Positions 1 to 5,262 of a stretch of 5,262 nucleotides of DNA are shown piece after piece. The translations under genes and the position numbers were made by a program. Every line of letters begins with the position of its first letter. The stretch's first letter is position 1. The DNA comes from Chloroflexota bacterium (GTDB lineage Bacteria > Chloroflexota > Anaerolineae > Thermoflexales > Thermoflexaceae), in contig JAUQQB010000230.1 in assembly GCA_030550075.1 (NCBI GenBank), positions 1 through 5,262 on the forward strand. The letters are read 5' to 3'. The notes beneath the pieces are model-generated. The model worked only from the letters and a program-made list of their open reading frames with translations. It searched no databases and was not told the DNA's origin.

Positions 1-28
1 CCGCCCCCAAAGCCCCCATGGGAAACGA

Positions 29-44
29 ACTGCGTAAGTCCTAT
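29..44. other. String resembling an insertion-sequence end
   Basis: The plus strand reads ACTGCGTAAGTCCTAT (minus strand: ATAGGACTTACGCAGT). From memory, GGACTTACGCA-type strings recur in intergenic DNA and at transposon ends in cyanobacteria and some other bacteria. No transposase, second terminal repeat or target duplication is visible in the window, so this is only a possible IS or MITE edge. The rest of 1-103 shows no gene. Confidence 0.2.
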
Positions 45-58
45 CCTGCTTTAAAGGG

Positions 59-74
59 CGCATCTTCGAATGCG
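59..74 (-). terminator. Weak terminator candidate downstream of ilvD
   Basis: CGCAT and ATGCG flank a six-base loop (TTCGAA-containing), 30 bases after the ilvD stop. On the minus-strand transcript the stem is followed by CCCUUUAAA. Five pairs and only three U residues are poor for an intrinsic terminator. It is listed because it is the only hairpin near the expected end of the operon. Confidence 0.2.
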
Positions 75-103
75 TTCATGGAGCAGTCCGGGAAGACCAT
101 CCT

Positions 104-1789
104 TCATGCTTCGCACACGGCCCCCCGGGCGGCGGAGGAGACCAGATGGACATATTTGGCGAAGAGCCCCCGTGGATACTTCGGCGGCGGCGGGGTCCAG
201 GCCGCCCGGCGGCGGGCCAGCTCTTCTTCAGAGAGCTCCACGTTCACCACCCGATGGTCCACATCAATCACGATGATATCGCCATCGCGGAGCAACGCCA
301 GCGGGCCTCCGACAGCAGCCTCTGGGGAGATGTGACCGATCATCAATCCATGGGTGGCTCCCGAGAACCGGCCATCCGTGAGGAGGGCGACCTCATCCTT
401 CAGCCCCTGGCCCACCAGAGCGGCGGTGACCACCAGCATCTCTCGCATCCCCGGCCCTCCCTTCGGGCCCTCATAGCGCACCACGACGACATCGCCCGGC
501 TGAATCTGGCCACTATTGATCATCTGGAAGGCATCTTCCTCCCGATCGAAGACGCGCGCCGGGCCGCGATGATAGCGTTTGGTCGTTCCCGTGATCTTCA
601 GAACGCCACCCTCTGGGGCGAGGTTGCCTCGCAGGATGACATAGCCGCCAGTGGGATGTAGCGGGCGGCTCACCGGTCGAACCACATCCTGATCCTCCGG
701 GAAAACCACGCCGGCCAGGCGCTCGGCGATGGTCTCGCCGGTGATGGTGCGGCATTCCCCATGGAGCAACCCCGCGTCCAGCAGCGCCTTCATCACCACG
801 GGCACTCCGCCAATGCGGTCCACATCCGCCATCACATAACGGCCAGCGGGCTTCAGATCTGCCAGATGAGGGGTCCGTTCGCTGACCTGCTCGAAGTCCT
901 CGAGGGCCAGAGACACTCCAGCCTCGTGGGCGATGGCCAGCAAGTGAAGGATCAGGTTCGTGGATCCGCCCATAGCGGCGACCACCGCAATGGCGTTCTC
1001 GAAGGCCTCCCGGGTCATCACATCCCGGGGCCGGATGCCCATCTCCAGGATGCGGACGATCGCCCGGCCTGTCTCATAGGCCAGCTCCTCCCGGGCCCGG
1101 CTGGGGGCGACGGGTGCGGCCCCGTTGGGGAGTGTTAGCCCCAGGGCCTCAAAGGCAGAGGCCATCGTGTTGGCGGTGAACATCCCCCCACACGCCCCAT
1201 ACGTAGGGACGGCGGCTTCCTCCAGCTCCCGCAGCTCCTCGACGGTCATTCGCCCGCGGCTCACCGCGCCCACCGCCTCGAAGACATCCTGGATGGTCAC
1301 CGCACGCCCGCGCCAGTTCCCGGGTGGGACGCTTCCCCCATACAGGTAGATCGAGGGCAAGTTCAGGCGGGCCATGGCCATCACGCAGGCGGGCTGGGTT
1401 TTATCACAGCCTCCGATGGTCACCATGGCGTCCAGCTGATAGGCTACGGCGGCGAGCTCGATGGAATCGGCGATCAGCTCCCGGCTGACCAGGGAGGCTT
1501 TCATCCCCTCATGGCCCATCCCAATCGCGTCGTTGGCCGGGACGGCGTTGAACTCAATGGGCGTCCCACCAGCGTCCCGGATCCCCTGTTTGACGAGTTC
1601 CGCCAGGCGGTTAAGATGGTGATTACAGGGTTGAGCCTCGAACCAGGTGTTGGCGACGCCGATGAAGGGCCGGTGGAGATCTTCATCTCGCAACCCGACG
1701 GCCCGGAACATCGCTCGGTGTGGAGCCCGTTCCAGACCCTCGGTCACCCGTGCGCTGCGATGCTTACGCCCGTTCGATCCAACAGCCAT
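104..1789 (-). CDS. ilvD: Dihydroxy-acid dehydratase
   Basis: This cytoplasmic iron-sulfur enzyme removes water from 2,3-dihydroxy-isovalerate and 2,3-dihydroxy-3-methylvalerate to give the 2-oxo acid precursors of valine/leucine and isoleucine. The 561-residue product is a full-length IlvD/Edd family protein. Visible cluster cysteines are C55 (in QPCNHHL), C128 (in GGCDKTQPA, with K130 at the family's carbamylated metal-ligand position) and C200 (in GACGGMFTANTM). MGGSTN lies at 273-278, and the second family signature, TDGRFSGATHG, at 471-481 carries the conserved serine S476. The C-terminus has the usual PPPPKYPRGLFAKY stretch (533-546). Length and cysteine pattern fit the short, probably [2Fe-2S], type rather than the longer E. 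coli-type enzyme. The ATG at 1789 is chosen because AGGAGGT lies six bases upstream. It is probably the last gene of the cimA-leuB-ilvD operon. Related sugar-acid dehydratases share the fold, but the motifs and neighbours favour IlvD. Confidence 0.95.
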   Translation of the reverse strand: MAVGSNGRKHRSARVTEGLERAPHRAMFRAVGLRDEDLHRPFIGVANTWFEAQPCNHHLNRLAELVKQGIRDAGGTPIEFNAVPANDAIGMGHEGMKASLVSRELIADSIELAAVAYQLDAMVTIGGCDKTQPACVMAMARLNLPSIYLYGGSVPPGNWRGRAVTIQDVFEAVGAVSRGRMTVEELRELEEAAVPTYGACGGMFTANTMASAFEALGLTLPNGAAPVAPSRAREELAYETGRAIVRILEMGIRPRDVMTREAFENAIAVVAAMGGSTNLILHLLAIAHEAGVSLALEDFEQVSERTPHLADLKPAGRYVMADVDRIGGVPVVMKALLDAGLLHGECRTITGETIAERLAGVVFPEDQDVVRPVSRPLHPTGGYVILRGNLAPEGGVLKITGTTKRYHRGPARVFDREEDAFQMINSGQIQPGDVVVVRYEGPKGGPGMREMLVVTAALVGQGLKDEVALLTDGRFSGATHGLMIGHISPEAAVGGPLALLRDGDIIVIDVDHRVVNVELSEEELARRRAAWTPPPPKYPRGLFAKYVHLVSSAARGAVCEA

Positions 1790-1795
1790 CGGAGG

Positions 1796-1802
1796 ACCTC
1801 CT
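1796..1802 (-). promoter_or_regulatory. Ribosome binding site of ilvD
   Basis: AGGAGGT lies six bases before the ATG at 1789. It belongs to a short inverted repeat (GGAGG, one base, CCTCC; 1791-1801), so the site could in principle pair weakly with the bases just before the start codon. The one-base spacer means only about four pairs could form. Confidence 0.85.
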
Positions 1803-1817
1803 GAGTGCTAAAGTCGA

Positions 1818-1837
1818 GGTAGGATTTGAAACCTACC
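1818..1837 (-). repeat. Inverted repeat across the leuB stop codon
   Basis: GGTAGG and CCTACC form a perfect six-pair stem around an eight-base A/T-rich loop, and the leuB TAG stop lies inside one arm. The transcript could fold here between leuB and ilvD. It is not followed by a U-run, so it does not look like a rho-independent terminator. A role in RNA stability or in spacing translation of ilvD is possible but unsupported. Confidence 0.5.
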
Positions 1838-2921
1838 CTTTCCATTCCTTCAGGATATACCGAGCGATAGCCTCCCCCATCTCCCGCGTTCCGACGATGC
1901 ACGTCTCGCCATCGGCGATATCCGGGGTGCGATAGCCTGCTGCGAGCACGGCTTCCACCGCTCGTTCGATCGCCTGAGCTTCGGCTTCCAGTCCAAAGCT
2001 ATAGCGTAACATTAACGCGCCGCTCAGGATCGCCCCAATCGGATTGGCCAGGTTGCGCCCGGCGATATCCGGCGCGGACCCATGCACCGGCTCGAAGAGG
2101 CCGAGCGGTGTTTCCCCCAGCGAGGCCGAGGGGAGCATCCCCATGGATCCCGCCAACACAGCCGCTTCATCGGTCAGAATATCCCCAAACATATTCTCTG
2201 TCACGACCACATCGAAGACCGCCGGACGCCGGATGAGATGCATCGCGAAAGCATCCACCAGGATGTGCTCCAGGGCGAGTGCGGGGAATTCCCGCCGGAT
2301 CACCGCTTCGGTCACCTGCCGCCAGAGGCGGGAGGCCGCCAGCACATTGGCCTTGTCAACGGAAGTCAGCTTCTTCCGACGGCCTTGCGCGAGGCGGGCG
2401 GCCAGCCGAACCACCCTTTCAATTTCCGGGCGGGTGTAACGCATCGTATCGTAAGCCTCATTGCCATCCGGCCCAGCTTCCTGACGGGGGCCGAAATACA
2501 GGCCTCCCGTGAGCTCCCGGACGAAGAGAATATCCACCCCACGCACGATTCCCTCTTTCAGCGGGGTCGCGTGGACCATGGCCGGGAACACGCGAACGGG
2601 GCGGAGGTTGGCAAACAGGTCGAAGGCCTTGCGCAGGCCCAGCAGGCCCTGCTCCGGGCGCACCGGCGCGGTGGGGTCATCCCACTTCGGTCCGCCGACA
2701 GCCCCCAGGAGGATCGCATCCGAACGCCGACAACGCTCCAGAGTTTCTGGGGGAAGAGGGGAGCCGGTCGCATCGATCGCGGCTCCCCCGATGAGGGCCT
2801 CGTGGAACTCGAAGCGATGTCCAAAACAGTGTCCTATAGCCTCCAGGACCCGTAAGGCCTCGGCGATCACTTCCGGCCCGATTCCATCCCCCGGCAGCAC
2901 AGCGATCATGAAGCGTCCCAT
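1833..2921 (-). CDS. leuB: 3-isopropylmalate dehydrogenase (probably also methylmalate dehydrogenase)
   Basis: This NAD-dependent oxidative decarboxylase of leucine synthesis converts 3-isopropylmalate to 4-methyl-2-oxovalerate. In organisms with the citramalate route the same enzyme class makes 2-oxobutyrate from 3-methylmalate, which fits its place directly after cimA. The 362-residue length is typical. Visible motifs are GDGIGPEV (11-18), the substrate arginines R97 (GLRKAF), R107 (LRPVR) and R135 (VRELTGG), Y142, catalytic K190 (SVDKANVL), and metal-binding D223, D247 and D251 (ENMFGDILTDEA). The cofactor loop EPVHGSAPDIAG (277-288) has the Asp-Ile typical of NAD rather than NADP use. The reading frame is open upstream to 3095, but that start would overlap cimA by 115 bases. 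The ATG at 2921 has AAAGAGG eight bases upstream and places the first beta strand where the family has it. An in-frame ATG at 2909 lacks a ribosome binding site. Confidence 0.95.
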   Translation of the reverse strand: MGRFMIAVLPGDGIGPEVIAEALRVLEAIGHCFGHRFEFHEALIGGAAIDATGSPLPPETLERCRRSDAILLGAVGGPKWDDPTAPVRPEQGLLGLRKAFDLFANLRPVRVFPAMVHATPLKEGIVRGVDILFVRELTGGLYFGPRQEAGPDGNEAYDTMRYTRPEIERVVRLAARLAQGRRKKLTSVDKANVLAASRLWRQVTEAVIRREFPALALEHILVDAFAMHLIRRPAVFDVVVTENMFGDILTDEAAVLAGSMGMLPSASLGETPLGLFEPVHGSAPDIAGRNLANPIGAILSGALMLRYSFGLEAEAQAIERAVEAVLAAGYRTPDIADGETCIVGTREMGEAIARYILKEWKG

Positions 2922-2929
2922 GATGTGTG

Positions 2930-2936
2930 CCTCTTT
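2930..2936 (-). promoter_or_regulatory. Ribosome binding site that decides the leuB start
   Basis: AAAGAGG lies eight bases before the ATG at 2921. The much longer frame opening at 3095 and the internal ATG at 2909 have no comparable site, so this signal selects the 362-residue LeuB. Confidence 0.8.
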
Positions 2937-2980
2937 CCCATGAAGGTTCTGGCTTTTGGGGATAGGGATTACGCATCCGG

Positions 2981-4534
2981 TTATCCGATTCCGAACTCCA
3001 GGCTGTCCTGCAGGGCCAGCCGGCTGGCCTCCAGGATGTTGGTGGAAGCCCCCACCGTCCGCCACACGCGCTGGCCATCGGTGCTCTCGATCCATACCCG
3101 CACCCGGGCCGCCGTGCCGGCGTCTCCATTGAGGATATGGACCCGATAGTTCGTCAGATGGACACGGGCCAGAACCGGATAGCGAGGAAGGAGCGCCTTG
3201 CGCAGCGCGGCGTCCAGGGCATTGACTGGGCCGTTGCCTTCGGCGGCGGTGTGCACGGTCTCTCCATCCACCCGAACCTTCACCGCGGCCTCCGCGACCG
3301 GGTCCCGGCCGTTCCGTCGCTCCACCATCACGACGTAGTCGAGAACCTCAAAGGGCGGGGCGTAATCTGGCTGCGCGTGTCGCAGCATCAGAATCACCGA
3401 AGCCTCTGCATCCTCGAAGTAGAAACCCTCGTTCTCCAACGCCTTAATACGACGCACTGCCGCCTGCACCGCTGGATCATCAGGATCCAAGCGCAGCCCG
3501 AACTCCATCGCTTTGGCGACAATGTTCCCGCGCCCGGAGAGCTCCGAGACCAGGACCCGCTTGACGTTGCCCACGCGGGCCGGATCGATATGCTGGTAGC
3601 TTTCCTCGACCTTCAGGATGGCAGCAACGTGGATGCCGCCCTTATGGGCGAACGCGCTGGCCCCCACATAGGGCTGGTGAGAATCGTGGGGAAGATTGGC
3701 CACTTCCGCCACAAAACGGGAGATCTCAGTCAGGCGGGCCAGCTGTTCGTCGGTCACGCAGTCGATGCCCATCTTGAGCTTGAGGTTGGCGATGATGGAG
3801 ATCAGGTTCGCGTTGCCCACCCGTTCCCCGTAGCCATTGATCGTGCCCTGGATCTGACGCACCCCCCGACGCACTGCCGCCAGAGAGTTGGCTACCGCCA
3901 GCTCGCCGTCATTATGGGTGTGGATGCCCAGGGGAACGGAAACCGACCCTTTCGCCGCCTCCACCCCCTCTTCGATCTCCCAGGGCATGGAGCCGCCGTT
4001 GGTGTCACAGAGGACGATCCAGTCCGCCCCGCCCTCCTGAGCAGCCCGCAGAGTGGCCAGGGCGTAATCCGGGCTCCGTTTCCAGCCATCGAAGAAGTGT
4101 TCGGCGTCGTAGATCACCTCCCGTCCATGGGCCTTCAGAAAGGCCACGCTCTCCCGGATCATGGCGAGGTTCTCCTCAAGCGTGGTCTCCAGCACCCCAT
4201 GGACGTGGAGATCCCACGACTTGCCGACCACGGTCACCACCGGGGTCTCTGCTTCTAACAGCGCCCGCAGGTTCTCGTCTTCCTCCGCCCGGCGCCCTGG
4301 CCGTCGGGTCATGCCGAAGGCGGCGATGCGGGCCTGGCGGAGCGGGAGATGGCGGACCCGACGGAAGTATTCCGCATCCTTCGGGTTGGAGCCGGGCCAG
4401 CCACCCTCAATGTAATGGACGCCCAGCTCATCCAGCTTCTCGGTGATCCGAAGCTTGTCCTCAACGGTGAATGAGATCCCTTCCCGCTGACTGCCATCGC
4501 GCAGCGTGGTATCGTAAAGCCAAACGAGTTCCAT
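2981..4534 (-). CDS. cimA: (R)-citramalate synthase
   Basis: This enzyme condenses pyruvate with acetyl-CoA to (R)-citramalate, the entry step of threonine-independent isoleucine synthesis. The 517-residue protein has a DRE-TIM metallolyase barrel followed by a LeuA-type regulatory domain from about residue 390. Visible barrel motifs are DTTLRDGSQREG (8-19), EGGWPGSNPKD (43-53), DAEHFFDGWK (143-152), LCDTNGG (175-181), the metal-binding HTHNDG (205-210), GTINGYGERVGNAN (230-243) and AFAHKGGIHV (294-303). The EGGWPGSNPKD and EHFFDGWKRSPDYA segments are typical of the long citramalate synthase subfamily and differ from 2-isopropylmalate synthase (LeuA) and homocitrate synthase. In this family the C-terminal domain normally binds the end-product inhibitor, so isoleucine feedback is a reasonable inference. 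The ATG at 4534 follows AGGAGGT at five bases. It stands 59 bases ahead of leuB in the same direction. The name could be wrong only if substrate choice has shifted within the family. Confidence 0.92.
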   Translation of the reverse strand: MELVWLYDTTLRDGSQREGISFTVEDKLRITEKLDELGVHYIEGGWPGSNPKDAEYFRRVRHLPLRQARIAAFGMTRRPGRRAEEDENLRALLEAETPVVTVVGKSWDLHVHGVLETTLEENLAMIRESVAFLKAHGREVIYDAEHFFDGWKRSPDYALATLRAAQEGGADWIVLCDTNGGSMPWEIEEGVEAAKGSVSVPLGIHTHNDGELAVANSLAAVRRGVRQIQGTINGYGERVGNANLISIIANLKLKMGIDCVTDEQLARLTEISRFVAEVANLPHDSHQPYVGASAFAHKGGIHVAAILKVEESYQHIDPARVGNVKRVLVSELSGRGNIVAKAMEFGLRLDPDDPAVQAAVRRIKALENEGFYFEDAEASVILMLRHAQPDYAPPFEVLDYVVMVERRNGRDPVAEAAVKVRVDGETVHTAAEGNGPVNALDAALRKALLPRYPVLARVHLTNYRVHILNGDAGTAARVRVWIESTDGQRVWRTVGASTNILEASRLALQDSLEFGIG

Positions 4535-4685
4535 CGCGCACCTCCTCGACCGGTATAGGATGGAAAGCAGGGGAAGTCGTCCGGCCGAAAACGGCGGCGA
4601 TGGCGCGGGCGACCCCGCTCAGGACCTCCACCCAGCGGTCCCATCGCGGGGCAACCCGGGTCCACCTCCTCTTCGGACGATGCAT
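4461..4685 (-). CDS. Possible small basic protein overlapping the cimA start
   Basis: I do not recognise this 74-residue ORF, and it may not be a gene. In its favour, the ATG at 4685 is preceded by GGGAGG at five bases. The same frame can also start at a GTG (4712) that overlaps the methyltransferase stop as GTGA, a common coupling arrangement. Codons before cimA are strongly G/C-ending, as in the real genes here. The predicted product begins MHRPKRRWTRVAPRWDRW (very basic, Trp-rich), continues with a short hydrophobic helix-like stretch VEVLSGVARAIAAVFG, and has no signal peptide or known motif. Against it, the last 74 bases overlap cimA in another frame, much more than normal for an operon, and high-GC DNA yields chance ORFs. 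It has no run of Leu, Ile or Val codons, so it is not a classical attenuation leader peptide. Confidence 0.25.
   Translation of the reverse strand: MHRPKRRWTRVAPRWDRWVEVLSGVARAIAAVFGRTTSPAFHPIPVEEVRDGTRLALRYHAARWQSAGRDLIHR
4540..4546 (-). promoter_or_regulatory. Ribosome binding site of cimA
   Basis: AGGAGGT, a near-complete anti-16S match, sits five bases before the ATG at 4534. It fixes the cimA start, and the protein then begins right at the first barrel strand (ELVWLYDTTLRDG). Confidence 0.85.
4605..4618 (-). repeat. GC-rich hairpin in the leader of cimA
   Basis: GCGGG and CCCGC pair perfectly around a four-base loop, about 70 bases before the cimA start. There is no U-run after it and no obvious competing structure, so it does not form a recognisable attenuator. 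In DNA this GC-rich, such stems arise readily by chance. Confidence 0.35.
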
Positions 4686-4690
4686 CGGAA

Positions 4691-4696
4691 CCTCCC
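4691..4696 (-). promoter_or_regulatory. Candidate ribosome binding site of the small ORF
   Basis: GGGAGG, within AAGGGAGGTT, stands five bases ahead of the ATG at 4685. It is as strong as the sites of the neighbouring genes and is the main reason to consider the small ORF at all. Purine-rich strings are frequent in this GC-rich DNA, so it may be chance. Confidence 0.3.
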
Positions 4697-4708
4697 TTCG
4701 GATAGGGT

Positions 4709-5262
4709 TCACATCGCGGGCTTGACTGCCGTGACGATCATCCGGCGGGCGGCCAGGGTATAAGGCTCCCCCCGCTCATCGAAGCCTCGAACTTCCCGGA
4801 AGCCGGCTTCCTCGAGCCAGTCACGGAGCTCCGGGAAGGTGAACAGCCGAACGGAGAACCGGAAACGCCGGATCCGTCCCTCGCGGATCACCGTGCGCTC
4901 CGTCTCGAGCCGTCCGCTCAGGGGATCATATCGGTGATGATCCACCATCAGGTGGCCCTCCCGTTCCGTTACGAGGAAGGGAAGGAACTCTTTCAGGAGG
5001 CGATCCCGGTTCATCATCTCGACGATCACCCCGCCTCCCGGCTTCAGGATGCGGAATAGTTCCCGCAACACTTGATGGTTCTCCGGATCATCGAAGTAAC
5101 CAAAAGATGTGAACCAGCTGATCGCCGCGTCGAAGATCCCGGTCATGGGCAGGCGGCGCATATCGCCCTGCACATAGTGGGCGGCCAGCCCATGGGCCTG
5201 CGCTTCCTGGCGGGCGAGGTTCAGGAAACGGAGGGAACGGTCCAGCCCCACAACCCGACACC
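4709..5262 (-). CDS. Class I SAM-dependent methyltransferase, N-terminus outside the window
   Basis: The frame stays open to the right edge, so this is the C-terminal 183 residues of a longer protein. The GTG at 5251 is an internal valine codon, not the start. The visible part opens with CRVVGLDRS, the second beta strand of the Rossmann-like methyltransferase fold, whose aspartate (visible residue 7) normally holds the SAM ribose. Next come GDMRRLP (32-38), FDAAISWFTSFGYF (43-56, motif II region) and ILKPGGG (71-77, motif III region). Then follow MMNRD and a C-terminal part rich in Arg and aromatic residues (RRFRFSVRLFTFPELRDWL), common in uncharacterised type 11/25 methyltransferases. The glycine-rich motif I lies beyond the edge. 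The substrate cannot be deduced. It reads in the same direction as cimA, 174 bases upstream, so it may share a transcript, but nothing links it to amino acid synthesis. Confidence 0.88.
   Translation of the reverse strand, partial: CRVVGLDRSLRFLNLARQEAQAHGLAAHYVQGDMRRLPMTGIFDAAISWFTSFGYFDDPENHQVLRELFRILKPGGGVIVEMMNRDRLLKEFLPFLVTEREGHLMVDHHRYDPLSGRLETERTVIREGRIRRFRFSVRLFTFPELRDWLEEAGFREVRGFDERGEPYTLAARRMIVTAVKPAM

Noticed and set aside
2082..2855. A 257-codon open frame on the plus strand opposite leuB
   Set aside because: It is fully antisense to a motif-complete LeuB, has low-complexity His/Arg/Pro-rich composition and resembles no known protein.
2922..3095. A 58-residue N-terminal extension of LeuB
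   Set aside because: It would overlap the end of cimA by 115 bases and adds residues with no family counterpart. The start at 2921 has a good ribosome binding site and matches normal LeuB length.
3137..4258. A 373-codon open frame on the plus strand opposite cimA
   Set aside because: It lies wholly antisense to a clear CimA gene. Its product is His/Gln/Gly/Val-rich with no recognisable domain, which is the usual reverse-strand shadow of a high-GC gene.
4635..4643. UGGGACCGC on the minus strand, matching the T-box core UGGNACCGC
   Set aside because: T-box leaders do control branched-chain genes in some bacteria. Here the variable base is G, but tRNAs for Leu, Ile and Val with an A discriminator would need U. 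Only about 65 bases separate it from the methyltransferase stop, too few for a stem I, and no terminator or clear sequestrator follows. It is most likely chance.
4535..4708. A promoter or Leu/Ile/Val-rich leader peptide ahead of cimA
   Set aside because: A TATACC string near 4550 has no -35 partner at proper spacing, and no short ORF with repeated Leu, Ile or Val codons is present.
5249..5251. GTG as the start of the methyltransferase
   Set aside because: The frame is open to the window edge, and the preceding codons give CRV of the conserved second strand (CRVVGLD), so the true start lies outside.

Overview
The window is a gene-dense, GC-rich bacterial segment in which every supportable gene reads on the minus strand, so transcription runs from high to low coordinates. 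The core is a three-gene branched-chain amino acid cluster in the order cimA (4534 to 2981), leuB (2921 to 1833) and ilvD (1789 to 104). The gaps are only 59 and 43 bases, and each gene has its own strong Shine-Dalgarno sequence. A SAM-dependent methyltransferase gene, cut by the right edge of the window, lies upstream (5262 to 4709). A possible small ORF of 74 codons sits between it and cimA.

How the genes work together: CimA condenses pyruvate with acetyl-CoA to (R)-citramalate. After isomerisation by LeuCD (not in this window), LeuB oxidises the product to 2-oxobutyrate, the isoleucine precursor, and it also performs its usual leucine-pathway step. IlvD dehydrates the dihydroxy acids later in the isoleucine and valine (hence leucine) routes. 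The set therefore points to threonine-independent isoleucine synthesis from pyruvate. The acetohydroxyacid synthase, reductoisomerase, LeuCD and LeuA are not present here.

Layout: 1-103 is non-coding sequence downstream of ilvD, with a weak hairpin and a 16-base string that resembles the end of some insertion sequences. 104-4534 is the ilvD-leuB-cimA block. 4535-4708 is a GC-rich spacer that may encode the small ORF. 4709-5262 is the methyltransferase. No stretch over 300 bases lacks a gene. No tRNA, rRNA, CRISPR, complete mobile element or convincing promoter was seen.

Organism: high GC, strong GGAGG-type ribosome binding sites, compact operon packing and Arg/Glu/Ala/Leu-rich proteins suggest a free-living, possibly thermophilic bacterium. 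A Chloroflexota-like lineage is possible, but the taxonomic call is a guess. I see mainly ordinary biosynthetic metabolism and no clear sign of an undescribed system. The least explained items are the small ORF before cimA and the IS-end-like string at the left edge.
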